From the NCBI RefSeq assembly GCF_900103615.1, contig NZ_FNGW01000005.1:124001-188000 (forward strand): a stretch of DNA of 64,000 nt. The letters run 5' to 3'. The notes below the pieces were generated by a model. It saw only the letters and a list, made by a program, of their open reading frames with translations, was not told the origin of the DNA and made no database searches. A program made the position numbers and the translations under genes. The DNA is from Romboutsia lituseburensis DSM 797. GTDB taxonomy: Bacteria > Bacillota > Clostridia > Peptostreptococcales > Peptostreptococcaceae. Below are positions 45,305-55,150 of the stretch, piece after piece. Position 1 is the stretch's first letter; each line of letters starts with the position of its first letter.

Positions 45305-46312
45305 ATCTTCAACTACTTCTTCCATTTCATGAGTTTTATTTCTCATCATTAATTCAATTACTACTTCATTTGGATTAGATCCATTATGTAATACTGAATA
45401 TATCGCATTAGTTATAGGCATATCTATTTTTAAATCTTTAGCAACTTCATACGCTACCTCTGTTGCTGTAATTCCTTCAACTACCATTTTAACTTCTTTT
45501 AGTGTTTCTTCTAGATTCTTACCTTCACCTATTAATATACCAGCTCTTCTATTTCTACTGTGCATACTTGTACACGTAACTATTAAGTCACCTATACCTG
45601 AAAGACCTGCAAATGTAGATGAATTAGCGCCCATTGCTTGGCCTAATCTTCCAATTTCTCTAATTCCTCTAGTCATTAAAGCAGCTTTAGCATTATCACC
45701 ATATCCTAATCCATCACATATACCAGCTCCAAAAGCTATTATATTCTTTAAAGCTCCACCTAATTCAACACCTACTATATCAGGATTTGTATATACTCTA
45801 AACTTAGGGCTCATAAATATATCTTGAACGCTTTGAGCTATTTCTAAATCCTTAGATGCTACTACAACAGTTGTAGGTATATCTTTTGCTACCTCTTCTG
45901 CATGTGATGGGCCTGATAGTGTTACATATGGATTATTTGGTAGCTCTTGCTCACACACTTGTGATAATCTAAGTCCAGTTCCTTTTTCAAGTCCTTTTGC
46001 CACATCAACAATTATCTGATCATCATTAACAAATGTTTTTATTTGTTTGCAAACACTTCTTATTGCTTGTGATGGTACTGCTAATACTATTATCTTGCTA
46101 TCTTTTATTGCATTTTCTATGTCTGTAGTTAATGTTATGTTATTTGGAAACAATACTCCAGGCAAATAGTCTATATTTTCTCTTGTTCTATTTATCTTTT
46201 CAGCTTGTTCTTCACTTAAAGTCCACATATTTACTTGATAGCCTTTTTTAGCTAGTACAAGTCCTAATGCACTTCCCCAGCTTCCAGCTCCTAGTATACA
46301 TAATTTTTCCAT
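45290..46312 (-). CDS. gpsA: Glycerol-3-phosphate dehydrogenase [NAD(P)+]
   Basis: 340 residues. It makes glycerol 3-phosphate, the acceptor for phospholipid synthesis. The Rossmann motif GAGSWGSALG, the SGPSHAEEVA segment, the catalytic Lys in GGALKNIIAFGAGI and the conserved GLSGIGDLIVTCTS are present. It directly follows plsY, whose product uses the same glycerol 3-phosphate. Confidence 0.97.
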   Translation of the reverse strand: MEKLCILGAGSWGSALGLVLAKKGYQVNMWTLSEEQAEKINRTRENIDYLPGVLFPNNITLTTDIENAIKDSKIIVLAVPSQAIRSVCKQIKTFVNDDQIIVDVAKGLEKGTGLRLSQVCEQELPNNPYVTLSGPSHAEEVAKDIPTTVVVASKDLEIAQSVQDIFMSPKFRVYTNPDIVGVELGGALKNIIAFGAGICDGLGYGDNAKAALMTRGIREIGRLGQAMGANSSTFAGLSGIGDLIVTCTSMHSRNRRAGILIGEGKNLEETLKEVKMVVEGITATEVAYEVAKDLKIDMPITNAIYSVLHNGSNPNEVVIELMMRNKTHEMEEVVEDKLGF

Positions 46313-46338
46313 TTAAAACACCACCTAACCATGCTAAA

Positions 46339-46947
46339 TTATTCTTTTTTTTGACCTATCTTTCTCTCAGTTCCTTTTAACAATCTTTTTATATTTTCTC
46401 TATGAGTATATATAACTGATATAGTTAAAAATAATGTAACTAATAGACCTTTTTTATTATTTAAAAACATCATAAATATAGGAGACATTGATATACCTAA
46501 TACTGAACCTAATGATACATATTTGGTTACGGCTACTATTATTAAGAATATACCAAAGCAAGTTAATGCTATTATAGGATTTACAGCAATCATAGCACCT
46601 AGAGATGTAGCTACACCTTTACCACCTCTAAATCCTAAGAATGCAGGCCAGTTATGACCACATACAACACCTATAACAGCTATATATCCAGATGTAACTA
46701 CATCAAGTCCTGTTAATCTTGCTACAATTTGTGCTATAAATACAGCAATCATACCCTTCAATAAATCTCCTAAAAATGTAATTGCTCCTGCCTTTTTACC
46801 AAGAGTTCTCAGCACATTTGTTGATCCTGCATTACCAGAACCTTGAGTTCTTATATCAACACCAATCATTTTTTTAGCTACTAAATAAGACGTTGATATA
46901 TTTCCTAAAAGATAGGCAATTATAATAATTAATATATAGCTAAGCAT
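46339..46947 (-). CDS. plsY: Glycerol-3-phosphate acyltransferase PlsY
   Basis: 202 residues, about five membrane helices. It transfers acyl groups from acyl phosphate to glycerol 3-phosphate, the first membrane step of phospholipid synthesis. The active-site loops GSGNAGSTNVLRTLG, GHNWPAFLGFRGGKGVAT and the last KYVSLGSV segment are intact. It lies between der and gpsA, the conserved order. Confidence 0.97.
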   Translation of the reverse strand: MLSYILIIIIAYLLGNISTSYLVAKKMIGVDIRTQGSGNAGSTNVLRTLGKKAGAITFLGDLLKGMIAVFIAQIVARLTGLDVVTSGYIAVIGVVCGHNWPAFLGFRGGKGVATSLGAMIAVNPIIALTCFGIFLIIVAVTKYVSLGSVLGISMSPIFMMFLNNKKGLLVTLFLTISVIYTHRENIKRLLKGTERKIGQKKE

Positions 46948-46971
46948 ATTAATCCCCCTTAGGTAGTTTTA

Positions 46972-48297
46972 TTAACCTCTATTTTTTTCTCTGTACTCAA
47001 ATTGTACTGGTGTACCTTCAAATCCAAAGTTTTCTCTTATCTTGTTTTCAAGATATCTTTGATATGAGAAGTGAGTTAACTTTTTATCGTTTATAAATAA
47101 TGTAAATTTAGGTGGCTTAACTCCAGTTTGAGATCCATAGTAAATCTTTAATCTCTTTCCTTTATCTGATGGTGGTTGATTTAACATTACCGCTTCACCA
47201 ATTACATCATTTAATGCTGAAGTAGATACTCTCTTTGCATGTTCACTTGCTACATATTCTGCTACTTCTAATACTTTACTCATTCTTTGATTAGTTTTAG
47301 CTGATACAAATACTACTGGTGCATACATCATGAATGGGAACTTTTCTTTTATATCCTTAGTATAATTACCTAAAGTTTTATTATCTTTTTCTATTAAATC
47401 CCATTTGTTTACTACGAAGACACAAGCCTTTCCTTCATCATGTGCTATACCTGCAACTTTTGTATCTTGTTCTGTAATTCCTTCTGCAGCATCTATTACT
47501 ATTAAAACAACGTCTGCTCTGTCAACAGCTGCCATAGATCTTATTACACTGTATTTCTCTACAGATTCGTATATTTTGCTTTTTCTTCTTAATCCAGCAG
47601 TATCTATAAGAAGGAATTTTTGTCCATTCTTTTCTACATAAGTATCTACTGCATCTCTTGTTGTCCCTGCTATAGGACTTACTATAACTCTTTCTTCTCC
47701 TAATATATTGTTAAGTATTGAACTTTTTCCTGCATTAGGCTTTCCAGTTATAGCAACTCTTATTATATCTTCGTCATACTCAGTGTTTAATCCTTCTGGG
47801 AAATTCTGAATAACTTCATCTAGTAAATCTCCAAGTCCCATACTATTTGCACTTGATATTGCATATGGCACCCCAAGTCCTAACTCATAGAAATCATAAA
47901 CATTATCGAATTGACTTTGACTATCTATTTTATTAACTACTAATATTACAGGTTTGTTAGTCTTTCTAAGTATTTGTGCTACTTCTCTATCTGCTGGTGT
48001 TAATCCTGACTTTCCATCAACTACAAAAAGTACGATATGAGCCATGTCCATAGCAAGCATAGCTTGATTTCTCATATGAGATAATATTATATCTCCATTC
48101 TCTGGTTCAATACCTCCAGTATCTATTAATGTGAAGTATCTGTTTAACCATTCTACCTCTGTAAATATTCTATCTCTAGTAACACCAGGAGTATCTTCTA
48201 CTATAGATATTCTTTTTCCTGCTAATTTATTAAATAATGTTGATTTTCCAACATTAGGTCTTCCTACTACTGCAACAATCGGTCTGTTATCGCTCAT
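46972..48297 (-). CDS. der: Ribosome assembly GTPase Der (EngA)
   Basis: 441 residues with two tandem GTPase domains (G1 motifs GRPNVGKSTLFN near residue 10 and GKPNAGKSSILN near 186; G3 DTGGIE and DTAGLRRKSK; G4 NKID and NKWD) and a C-terminal KH-like domain. It is needed for 50S subunit assembly. RBS: AAAGGAG. Confidence 0.98.
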   Translation of the reverse strand: MSDNRPIVAVVGRPNVGKSTLFNKLAGKRISIVEDTPGVTRDRIFTEVEWLNRYFTLIDTGGIEPENGDIILSHMRNQAMLAMDMAHIVLFVVDGKSGLTPADREVAQILRKTNKPVILVVNKIDSQSQFDNVYDFYELGLGVPYAISSANSMGLGDLLDEVIQNFPEGLNTEYDEDIIRVAITGKPNAGKSSILNNILGEERVIVSPIAGTTRDAVDTYVEKNGQKFLLIDTAGLRRKSKIYESVEKYSVIRSMAAVDRADVVLIVIDAAEGITEQDTKVAGIAHDEGKACVFVVNKWDLIEKDNKTLGNYTKDIKEKFPFMMYAPVVFVSAKTNQRMSKVLEVAEYVASEHAKRVSTSALNDVIGEAVMLNQPPSDKGKRLKIYYGSQTGVKPPKFTLFINDKKLTHFSYQRYLENKIRENFGFEGTPVQFEYREKNRG

Positions 48298-48323
48298 AAT
48301 ATTCTCCTTTCACCTAAAAAAAA

Positions 48324-49652
48324 TTATTTTAATATTTTATCTACAAAGTCACACCCTTCATTTAAGCACGGTACAACTTCTATGTTCATAGTTTTTTGTA
48401 ATTCATCTAAAGTTATATTATCTAAGAATATTTCCTCATCTGCTTTAAGCATACTTCTTGGTATATATAAAGTCTCGCCTAAGTCTTCATCCTTTAATTG
48501 TTCTATAATATCTGTAGCTGTTATTAGACCTGAAACTGTTATTGTTTCTCCAAAGAAATTATTTACGATTTTGAATACATTAATTTCTACATCCTTGCAT
48601 TCATTCATAATTTCATCAGCCATTTTCTTTATAAATTCAAATGCTGAATGTCCTGTTGCTATAGATATCTTCTTTTTTCTTGTTTTTTGAGGTTGAGAAA
48701 TTTTCATTAAGTATTCTTGTATTTCTCTTTCTAGTTTGCTTATCATACCTACACCATTCTCAAATTGTATAAATCCTTCATATTCATCATATTCTAATAG
48801 CTTTCTGTTCGCTATAATATAAAACTCATCTGATAAAAATGCAAATCTTGTACCTATTTTATCTAAATACATCTTTTGAAGATTTTGTATCTGATCTATA
48901 GTTTCATTTGCTGTTTTTTGATCAAATATATCTAAATTAGGCAAATGACTTCTATGCTTAGTAATTCCAACTGGAACAATCGCAGCACTATTTACATATG
49001 GATATAATTGCTCTAAATCACTTATAGTTCTTGTTAGTTCCTCTTTATCATTATAACCTGGACACAATACTATTTGACAATTCATTTGAATCTGTGCATC
49101 TGCAAGTCTTTGCATTATGCTATATAATTTTCCTGCAAATCTATTATTTATCATTTTTTGTCTCAACTCAGGATTAGTTGTATGTACAGATATATTTATA
49201 GGACTTATTCTATACTTAATTATATTATCTATGTCTTCTTCACTCATATTTGTAAGTGTTACAAAGTTTCCTTGTAAAAATGATAATCTTGAATCATCAT
49301 CTTTAAAATAAAGAGTCTCTCTCATTCCTTTAGGAAGTTGATCTATAAAACAAAATACACATTTATTTCTACAACTTTTTGCTTGATCTATTATAGGATT
49401 TGTAAATTCAATTCCTAAATCATCATCATAGTCCTTTTCTATTTCATATATATATATTTCTCCGTTGATTTTTTTTATTTCAACTTCTAAATACTCATCA
49501 CTCAATAAAAATCTATACTCTATTATATCATGTATAGTTTGCCCATTTATAGACATAAGTAAATCTCCGACTTCAATGCCTAATTCTTCTGCAATACTAT
49601 TTTTATATACTTTGCTAATTACATTATTTACTTTTTTAACGTTTACTTCCAT
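48324..49652 (-). CDS. DUF512 radical-SAM protein with PDZ domain
   Basis: 442 residues. The N-terminus (about 1-70) is PDZ-like (EELGIEVGDLLMSINGQTIHD). A cysteine motif CRNKCVFCFIDQLPKG near residue 95 has the CX3CX2C pattern of radical SAM enzymes. The C-terminal DUF512 domain includes ATGHSAFEFIKKM and ends with a conserved cysteine, CLNEGCDF. It is widely found beside der in clostridia; the substrate is unknown. RBS is GTGGTGAT upstream of the ATG. Confidence 0.9.
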   Translation of the reverse strand: MEVNVKKVNNVISKVYKNSIAEELGIEVGDLLMSINGQTIHDIIEYRFLLSDEYLEVEIKKINGEIYIYEIEKDYDDDLGIEFTNPIIDQAKSCRNKCVFCFIDQLPKGMRETLYFKDDDSRLSFLQGNFVTLTNMSEEDIDNIIKYRISPINISVHTTNPELRQKMINNRFAGKLYSIMQRLADAQIQMNCQIVLCPGYNDKEELTRTISDLEQLYPYVNSAAIVPVGITKHRSHLPNLDIFDQKTANETIDQIQNLQKMYLDKIGTRFAFLSDEFYIIANRKLLEYDEYEGFIQFENGVGMISKLEREIQEYLMKISQPQKTRKKKISIATGHSAFEFIKKMADEIMNECKDVEINVFKIVNNFFGETITVSGLITATDIIEQLKDEDLGETLYIPRSMLKADEEIFLDNITLDELQKTMNIEVVPCLNEGCDFVDKILK

Positions 49653-49734
49653 ATATTATCACCACTTTTCTTTAGTAAATACATCATATTATAATACCAT
49701 GTTTTGATAAATATAGTCAATATTCCCGATAATT

Positions 49735-49760
49735 CAAAAGGTACCTAAAGGTACCTTTTA
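49735..49760 (-). terminator. Terminator-like hairpin after the YIEGIA cap gene
   Basis: AAAAGGTACC, loop, GGTACCTTTT (49736-49759), overlapping the stop codon. The following bases GAATTATC are not a U-run, so termination may be partial. Confidence 0.6.
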
Positions 49761-49958
49761 ATGTTTGACTATAATTAGAGTTCCATTTGTCATATCATGA
49801 ACCATTCCACCTACACTTTTCGCCATTAACATTGCTTTATGTTGTAGGTCATTATTATCCTCTGCATAAAATATTGGACAACCTCCACCACTTTTAAGGT
49901 TTTTATCCATTGTAATTATAGCTAATGCATATTCATTTAATCCTACATTCATTGCCAT
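49758..49958 (-). CDS. Capping subunit for YIEGIA
   Basis: 66 residues, no membrane segment. The sequence MAMNVGLNEYALAIITMD and the C-terminal half MAKSVGGMVHDMTNGTLIIVKH (in two parts here) are those of the small family annotated as capping complex subunit for YIEGIA. It begins a few bases after the second YIEGIA gene and is the last of a three-gene set. Function unknown. RBS: AGGAAG. Confidence 0.85.
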   Translation of the reverse strand: MAMNVGLNEYALAIITMDKNLKSGGGCPIFYAEDNNDLQHKAMLMAKSVGGMVHDMTNGTLIIVKH

Positions 49959-49960
49959 TT

Positions 49961-50893
49961 TTATGCACTTCCTTTCTTACCTATTGGAGTATTTTTTAAT
50001 GATAAGTTTTTACCCTTTGCACTTGAAAGTATTGGGCATGATTTAACTGCCTCTATAAGTTTATCCATGTCCTTTTCCACAGGCATATACGCCAAAACTA
50101 AACTTTCCTTTTGAGCATTTCTTCTTGGTAATGGATAAAAAGCTGGTTCATTATGTTCTCTAAGTATTCCCATTCTAGAATAAATATTATACAGTATAGC
50201 TTGTCTTTGTCCTGGGTCCATTAATATACCTGCATTGCTATAGCTTTTATCTTTAGGTATTATTTCTATACCCAATCCTTTTGAAAGATATCTTTCTCTA
50301 TCTGATTTTAAACCTACATTAGTTATTCCTTTTACATCTCCAACTTTCATTATAAATTCATCTACAAAAGTTATTTCTACAGGAACAACATCTGCTACAT
50401 CTCCTATGCTTTCTCTTTGAAGCATTTTTTTAAGAATTAAAGCTAGCATAATACCTGCTACCGCACTTATCGTTAACGCTACATTATAACTTAACTTTAA
50501 TTCAGATATTATAAGATAGTGTAATCCTACAGTTGAAAAAGATGTTATTATACACATATAATTTCTAACTTCGTATGTTCTAGCTATTTCCTCTATAAAC
50601 GCTTCTCCTCTTTGAACCAATTGAACATCTTCTAAATTTTGTAATGTATTTCTTCTATTTTCTCTAACTTGTCTAAATTGCTCTGCTGCTAATGATAAAA
50701 ATGTTATTGATGTATAAGAACGGTCTTTTAATGCTGGTACTAATAGTGCCCCTAATGCTGATGCAACTGCTGCTAAAACAATTTGTGTCATTAATATATT
50801 AGGTTGAGTAGGATATTGTCTTTTATCTAAGTTTAACATTATCACTCTAGATGAAATACCAATAACTAATCCTACAAAAAACACTGTATCCAT
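49961..50893 (-). CDS. YIEGIA domain-containing protein, paralogue 2
   Basis: 310 residues. Hydrophobic segments near 4-20, 36-52, 108-126 and 134-152; the loop motif FIEEIARTYEVRNY is the YIEGIA element after which the family is named. The C-terminal soluble part (about 165-310) is shared with paralogue 1 (DSIGDIAKIIPAKI there, ESIGDVADVVPVEI here). The family is conserved in spore-forming Firmicutes but uncharacterised. It is 12 bases from paralogue 1. Confidence 0.87.
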   Translation of the reverse strand: MDTVFFVGLVIGISSRVIMLNLDKRQYPTQPNILMTQIVLAAVASALGALLVPALKDRSYTSITFLSLAAEQFRQVRENRRNTLQNLEDVQLVQRGEAFIEEIARTYEVRNYMCIITSFSTVGLHYLIISELKLSYNVALTISAVAGIMLALILKKMLQRESIGDVADVVPVEITFVDEFIMKVGDVKGITNVGLKSDRERYLSKGLGIEIIPKDKSYSNAGILMDPGQRQAILYNIYSRMGILREHNEPAFYPLPRRNAQKESLVLAYMPVEKDMDKLIEAVKSCPILSSAKGKNLSLKNTPIGKKGSA

Positions 50894-50905
50894 TTAATCA
50901 CCTCT

Positions 50906-51844
50906 TTATTGTTTATTTATTTTTATCTTATAATCACTCTGATGACCTTTTGCTGTTTCTATAATAGGAGTGCTTTTAATTACTTCTATCATAGAATTCA
51001 TATCTTTTAATATAGGTATAAAAGGTAATACGACTGTATTTTTATCTAAATCTGTTCTTGAGATAGCTAATATATCTTTTTCATCAACATCTTTATTTAT
51101 ACCTAGATGTAAAAATATATTATGTAATATAGCTTCCCTTTGGCCTTCATCATTTACAATTCCAAAATCACCAAGATTATTTGGTATTATTTCCACAGCT
51201 AAACCTTCTTCAATATATTTTTTTCTAGTGTCTTCTAATCCAATATTAGTTATTACTACATTATTAACTTTTAATAGTGGTCCATCAAAATTTATTTTGG
51301 CCGGTATTATTTTAGCTATATCTCCTATGCTATCACGTCTTAAATATCTTTTAAATATTAATCCTACTATTGCCCCTCCTATAATAGCTCCTATTGTACA
51401 TGCAAAAAATCTAAAGTTGTATTTTTTAGACATAAATATAAATATTAGCGATGCTGCTAATGATGAAAATAAACTTATATAGCTTCTCGCTTCATATGTA
51501 GATGCTATTTCCTCTACATATGATGATCCTTTAGGAACCATTTCTGATTTGTCTATATTTTCTAATGTTATTCTTTCCTGTTGTGCTAACCCTTGGAATT
51601 GTTGTATGGCTACTGCAAAGAATGTTAATGCAGAAAACTCTTTATCCATAAGAGCTGGTAGTGCAATAGCTCCTAACGATGCTGATAGCGCTGAGATTAT
51701 TATTTGTTCTAAATAATCTTGAGGTCTTGATGGGTATTGTTTATCAGTAACCCTCAAAACTAATCCCCTGCATAATATCCCTATCACTATAGCTACTATA
51801 AATGATCTCCTAAACAATTCTTCATTTAGAAAACTCTCTTTCAT
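50906..51844 (-). CDS. YIEGIA domain-containing protein, paralogue 1
   Basis: 312 residues with the same layout: hydrophobic stretches near 14-30, 46-62, 115-130 and 138-158, the motif YVEEIASTYEARSY near residue 104, and a soluble C-terminus. It starts the three-gene transcript (RBS AAAGGAG) behind the PhoR terminator. The pair looks like an ancient duplication, since the two are only moderately alike. Confidence 0.87.
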   Translation of the reverse strand: MKESFLNEELFRRSFIVAIVIGILCRGLVLRVTDKQYPSRPQDYLEQIIISALSASLGAIALPALMDKEFSALTFFAVAIQQFQGLAQQERITLENIDKSEMVPKGSSYVEEIASTYEARSYISLFSSLAASLIFIFMSKKYNFRFFACTIGAIIGGAIVGLIFKRYLRRDSIGDIAKIIPAKINFDGPLLKVNNVVITNIGLEDTRKKYIEEGLAVEIIPNNLGDFGIVNDEGQREAILHNIFLHLGINKDVDEKDILAISRTDLDKNTVVLPFIPILKDMNSMIEVIKSTPIIETAKGHQSDYKIKINKQ

Positions 51845-51918
51845 CTTATCACTCCTTTTTACAAACTTATATCTATCAACACTTTTATCTTTAGCTTAGA
51901 TTAGTTTGTGCAAAAACA

Positions 51919-51952
51919 AAAAAAAATTTCCTTTATTAAAGGAAATTTTTTT
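51919..51952 (-). terminator. Terminator after the sensor kinase gene
   Basis: AAAAATTTCCTTTA pairs with TAAAGGAAATTTTT, followed by a long U-run. It separates the kinase transcript from the YIEGIA genes. Confidence 0.9.
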
Positions 51953-53222
51953 GAGGTATTATAACAATAAATTCACTACCTTTGCCTAATTCACTTTTTA
52001 CACGTATATTTCCACCTAAAGATTTAACTATATGTTTTGTTATAGCTAATCCTAGACCCGTTCCACCTACATCTCTACTTCTAGCTTTATCAACTCTATA
52101 AAATCTTTCAAATATTCTTTCTATATCTTCTTCTGGTATCCCTACACCTGTATCTTTTACACTAATACATATATTACCATCTAATGAACTAACATGTACG
52201 TGAACTTCTTTATTTTCAGGAGTATATTTTATTGCATTGTCTATTAAATTTAAAAATACTTGTTTTATATAATCTCTATTAGAACAAACTTTAATAGATT
52301 TATCACTAAATTCATATGTTAACTTTATATTTTTTGATTTAGCTATATAACTAGTCATATCATAAATTTCTATAAAAACTTCATAAATATTAACACTGTC
52401 TACCAATGAATTTTCCTTATTTTCTATAAAAGATAATAATAATATATCTTCTATAAGTCTTTTTAGCCTATTAGACTCACTCTCTATAATACCTAAAAAT
52501 CTATTTCTAGTTTGAGGATCAATATCTTCATTTAACTTTAATGTTTCTACAAATCCACTAATTGATGTCAATGGAGTCTTAAGTTCATGACTTACATTAG
52601 CTACAAAATCACTTCTCATATTTTCTAATCTTACTTTTTCTGTTATATCTTCTATATTAACAATAGAACCTATAATTATATTTTTAACATCTTGAAGATA
52701 TATTGGGTCTAAACTGATTTTATATACTAAGTCATCATTTATCTTTAGCTCTTTGCTTTTATTTTGCTTAGAACCTTTAAAAGAAACTATTTCTTTAAGT
52801 AACTTTTCTTCATTTATTAGTACATTTACATTAAGACCTTCTATCTGCTTTTCAGAGTTACACTTTAACATTCTTTTAGCCTCTTCATTTATTAGCATTA
52901 TGTTGCCATCAATATCTATAGCTAATATTCCATGAGATATACTTTTTAATATAGATGTCATTTGAAGATGGCTATATTCAACCTCACTAATTGTACTATC
53001 CATTATTTCTATCATTTCATTAAAGTTTTTAGCTAATTCGCCTAATTCTCCTTTTGCAGAAATATTTAATCTTGAGTGAAATTCTTTATTACTAATTTTT
53101 TTAGAAACATAAATAAACTCTTCTAGATACCTTCTCAATCTCAATGTATACCTAATAGATAATATTGCAACTATCACCGAAACTAATATAATAAAGAAGA
53201 TTATAGTCATTAATTCTTCCAT
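51936..53222 (-). CDS. Sensor histidine kinase, PhoR type
   Basis: 428 residues. One N-terminal membrane helix (about 4-24), a HAMP-like region (about 25-75), a PAS domain (about 80-185) and the catalytic core: H-box VSHELKTPL near residue 213, N-box, DTGVGIPEEDIERIFERFYR, and GGTGLGLAITKHIV. With no large outside domain, it probably senses via membrane or PAS. It should phosphorylate the regulator at 53250-53939, 27 bases upstream. Members of this family control phosphate starvation or wall stress, but no pho genes are near. Confidence 0.92.
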   Translation of the reverse strand: MEELMTIIFFIILVSVIVAILSIRYTLRLRRYLEEFIYVSKKISNKEFHSRLNISAKGELGELAKNFNEMIEIMDSTISEVEYSHLQMTSILKSISHGILAIDIDGNIMLINEEAKRMLKCNSEKQIEGLNVNVLINEEKLLKEIVSFKGSKQNKSKELKINDDLVYKISLDPIYLQDVKNIIIGSIVNIEDITEKVRLENMRSDFVANVSHELKTPLTSISGFVETLKLNEDIDPQTRNRFLGIIESESNRLKRLIEDILLLSFIENKENSLVDSVNIYEVFIEIYDMTSYIAKSKNIKLTYEFSDKSIKVCSNRDYIKQVFLNLIDNAIKYTPENKEVHVHVSSLDGNICISVKDTGVGIPEEDIERIFERFYRVDKARSRDVGGTGLGLAITKHIVKSLGGNIRVKSELGKGSEFIVIIPQKNFL

Positions 53223-53249
53223 AAAATAGTTCTCCTAAATATATTTATT

Positions 53250-53939
53250 CTAATCAATTTTATATCCAACTCCACGTATTGTTTGAATATATTTTTCAGA
53301 TGTACTTTCATCTTCTATTTTTTTTCTTAAATATCTAATATGTACATCTACAGTTCTAGTTTCTCCATAATATTCATATCCCCAAATTTTATCTAATAAA
53401 TGATTTCTAGAAAGAACTTTTCCTTTGTTTTCTAAAAGTAACTTTAATAACTCAAATTCTTTAAGTGTTAAATCTATTTTTTGATTTCCTTTATACACTT
53501 CATGCTTATATAAATCAACTTTTAAATTACCTGTTGTAAGTATAATATCTCCAGGCTGAGTTTTAGTATTACATCTTCTTAATATTGTATTTATTCTTGC
53601 TAATAACTCTTTTATACTAAATGGTTTAGTTATATAGTCATCTGCTCCAATTTCTAGACCTTCTACTTTGTCATTCTCCATATTTTTAGCTGTTAACATT
53701 ATTACTGGAGTTTGATTTAAATCTTTATCTGCTCTAATTTTTTTTAATACATCAATACCGCTTATATTTGGTAGCATCCAATCTAAAAGGATTAAATCTG
53801 GTTTTATTTCTTTAGCCTTTATATATCCATCTACTCCATCATACGCATATTCTACTTCATAGTTAGACATTTCTAAATTAAATTTTAAAAGTTCTACTAT
53901 ATGTATTTCATCATCTATTACAAGTACCTTAACTTTCAT
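53250..53939 (-). CDS. Response regulator, OmpR/PhoB family
   Basis: 229 residues. The receiver domain has the acidic pocket VLVIDDEIH and phospho-acceptor Asp in LILLDWMLP near residue 53, and the conserved Lys in YITKPFS. A winged-helix DNA-binding domain follows (LTLKEFELLKLLL, VDVHIRYLRKKIE, IRGVGYKID). It is a DNA-binding partner of the adjacent kinase. Confidence 0.95.
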   Translation of the reverse strand: MKVKVLVIDDEIHIVELLKFNLEMSNYEVEYAYDGVDGYIKAKEIKPDLILLDWMLPNISGIDVLKKIRADKDLNQTPVIMLTAKNMENDKVEGLEIGADDYITKPFSIKELLARINTILRRCNTKTQPGDIILTTGNLKVDLYKHEVYKGNQKIDLTLKEFELLKLLLENKGKVLSRNHLLDKIWGYEYYGETRTVDVHIRYLRKKIEDESTSEKYIQTIRGVGYKID

Positions 53940-53957
53940 ATTTAGTTAATCTCCTCT

Positions 53958-54668
53958 CTATTTTATCTCTAGTATCATTCCTATTCTTCCATCTGTTTTA
54001 TCATGTTTTCTATAAGAATGGAAGCTGTCACATTTGCAACTAGTGCATATATTTAAATTAATTATATTTTCACTTTTAATTCCAGCGTCTCTTAAGATAA
54101 TTTCATTAATTTTCCATAAATCTAGGTAATATTTACTTTCTTTTATTATATAGAAATTTTCACCTTTGTTTGTAAGAATTGTGTTAAATTTTTCAATTAA
54201 TTCTTTTGAAACTTCATAGCAACAAGGTCCTATTGATGGACCTATGACACATGTAATATCTTCTAAGTTTGAGTTATATTTAGATACCATATTATTTATT
54301 GTTTTTTTTCCTATTTGATCATATGTTCCTCTCCAACCAGCATGGGCTAAACCAATAGCTTTATTTTTTTTATCTATAAATGCTATAGGTACACAATCTG
54401 CTGTAAATATCAATAACGGTACATTTTTAACATTAGTTATTAAAGCATCTCCTTCTAGCTTTTGCCCTATATTTTTTATATCTATAGAATTAACTATATC
54501 TGAATGAATTTGTATATTACTTGTTAAATTTTCAAAAGTAAAATTTCCTTCATTACATACTTTTAACATATCTTCTTTTGATTTAGCATTAATGCACTTA
54601 AGTGTTATAGCTAGGTTAACAAAATCTATATTGTCTTTTATATCTTTAACATTTATAAATTTATCCAT
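53958..54668 (-). CDS. pgeF: Polyphenol oxidase/YfiH-type protein
   Basis: 236 residues of the DUF152 family (YfiH/YlmD/PgeF). The metal-site motifs are GLAHAGWRGTYDQIGKK near residue 109, IGPSIGPCCYEV near 138 and CTSCKCDSFHSYRKHDKTDGR near the C-terminus (given as CTSCKCDSFHSYRKH). Members act as purine-nucleoside phosphorylase/deaminase or as an editor of peptidoglycan precursors. It sits between nrdR and the response regulator. Confidence 0.93.
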   Translation of the reverse strand: MDKFINVKDIKDNIDFVNLAITLKCINAKSKEDMLKVCNEGNFTFENLTSNIQIHSDIVNSIDIKNIGQKLEGDALITNVKNVPLLIFTADCVPIAFIDKKNKAIGLAHAGWRGTYDQIGKKTINNMVSKYNSNLEDITCVIGPSIGPCCYEVSKELIEKFNTILTNKGENFYIIKESKYYLDLWKINEIILRDAGIKSENIINLNICTSCKCDSFHSYRKHDKTDGRIGMILEIK

Positions 54669-54670
54669 TG

Positions 54671-55129
54671 TTAGTCTCCTTTTTCCATTAGTATGTTTTT
54701 TAATTCTGTTACAAATGTATTTATGTCCTTAAATTGTCTATATACCGATGCAAACCTTACATATGCAACTTCATCTACATCTTTTAATCTGTCCATAACC
54801 ATTTCACCTATTTTTTGCGCTTCAATTTCAGATATGTAACATTTATTTATTTCATTCTCAATGTATGAAACAATCTCCTCTATCTGTTCTAGAGAAACAG
54901 GCCTTTTTTCACAAGATTTTAATATCCCATTTTTTATTTTTTCTCCATCAAAATATTCTCTACTATTATCTTTTTTTATAACCATTACCGGAGTTGTTTC
55001 TATTTTTTCATAGGTAGTAAATCTTTTTTTACAAGATTCACATTCTCTTCTTCTTCTAATAGATTTACTATCTGTATGTCTTGAATCTATTACTTTTGAT
55101 TCTTTGTAATTACAATAAGGGCATTGCAC
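54671..55129 (-). CDS. nrdR: Transcriptional repressor NrdR
   Basis: 152 residues with a GTG start. NrdR controls ribonucleotide reductase genes in response to dATP/ATP. The N-terminal zinc ribbon [17 protein letters not shown] with [12 protein letters not shown] and the following ATP-cone (about 48-138) are complete. No nrd genes or NrdR boxes are in this window, so its targets are elsewhere. Confidence 0.97.
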   Translation of the reverse strand: MQCPYCNYKESKVIDSRHTDSKSIRRRRECESCKKRFTTYEKIETTPVMVIKKDNSREYFDGEKIKNGILKSCEKRPVSLEQIEEIVSYIENEINKCYISEIEAQKIGEMVMDRLKDVDEVAYVRFASVYRQFKDINTFVTELKNILMEKGD

Positions 55130-55150
55130 TTTTTATTCCTCCTTAGTTTG

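Noticed and set aside
51936-53939. The two-component system as AgrC/AgrA for the agr-type locus
   Set aside because: The kinase is of PhoR type with HAMP and PAS and the regulator is OmpR/PhoB-like, not LytTR. The pair is several genes away and points to another signal.
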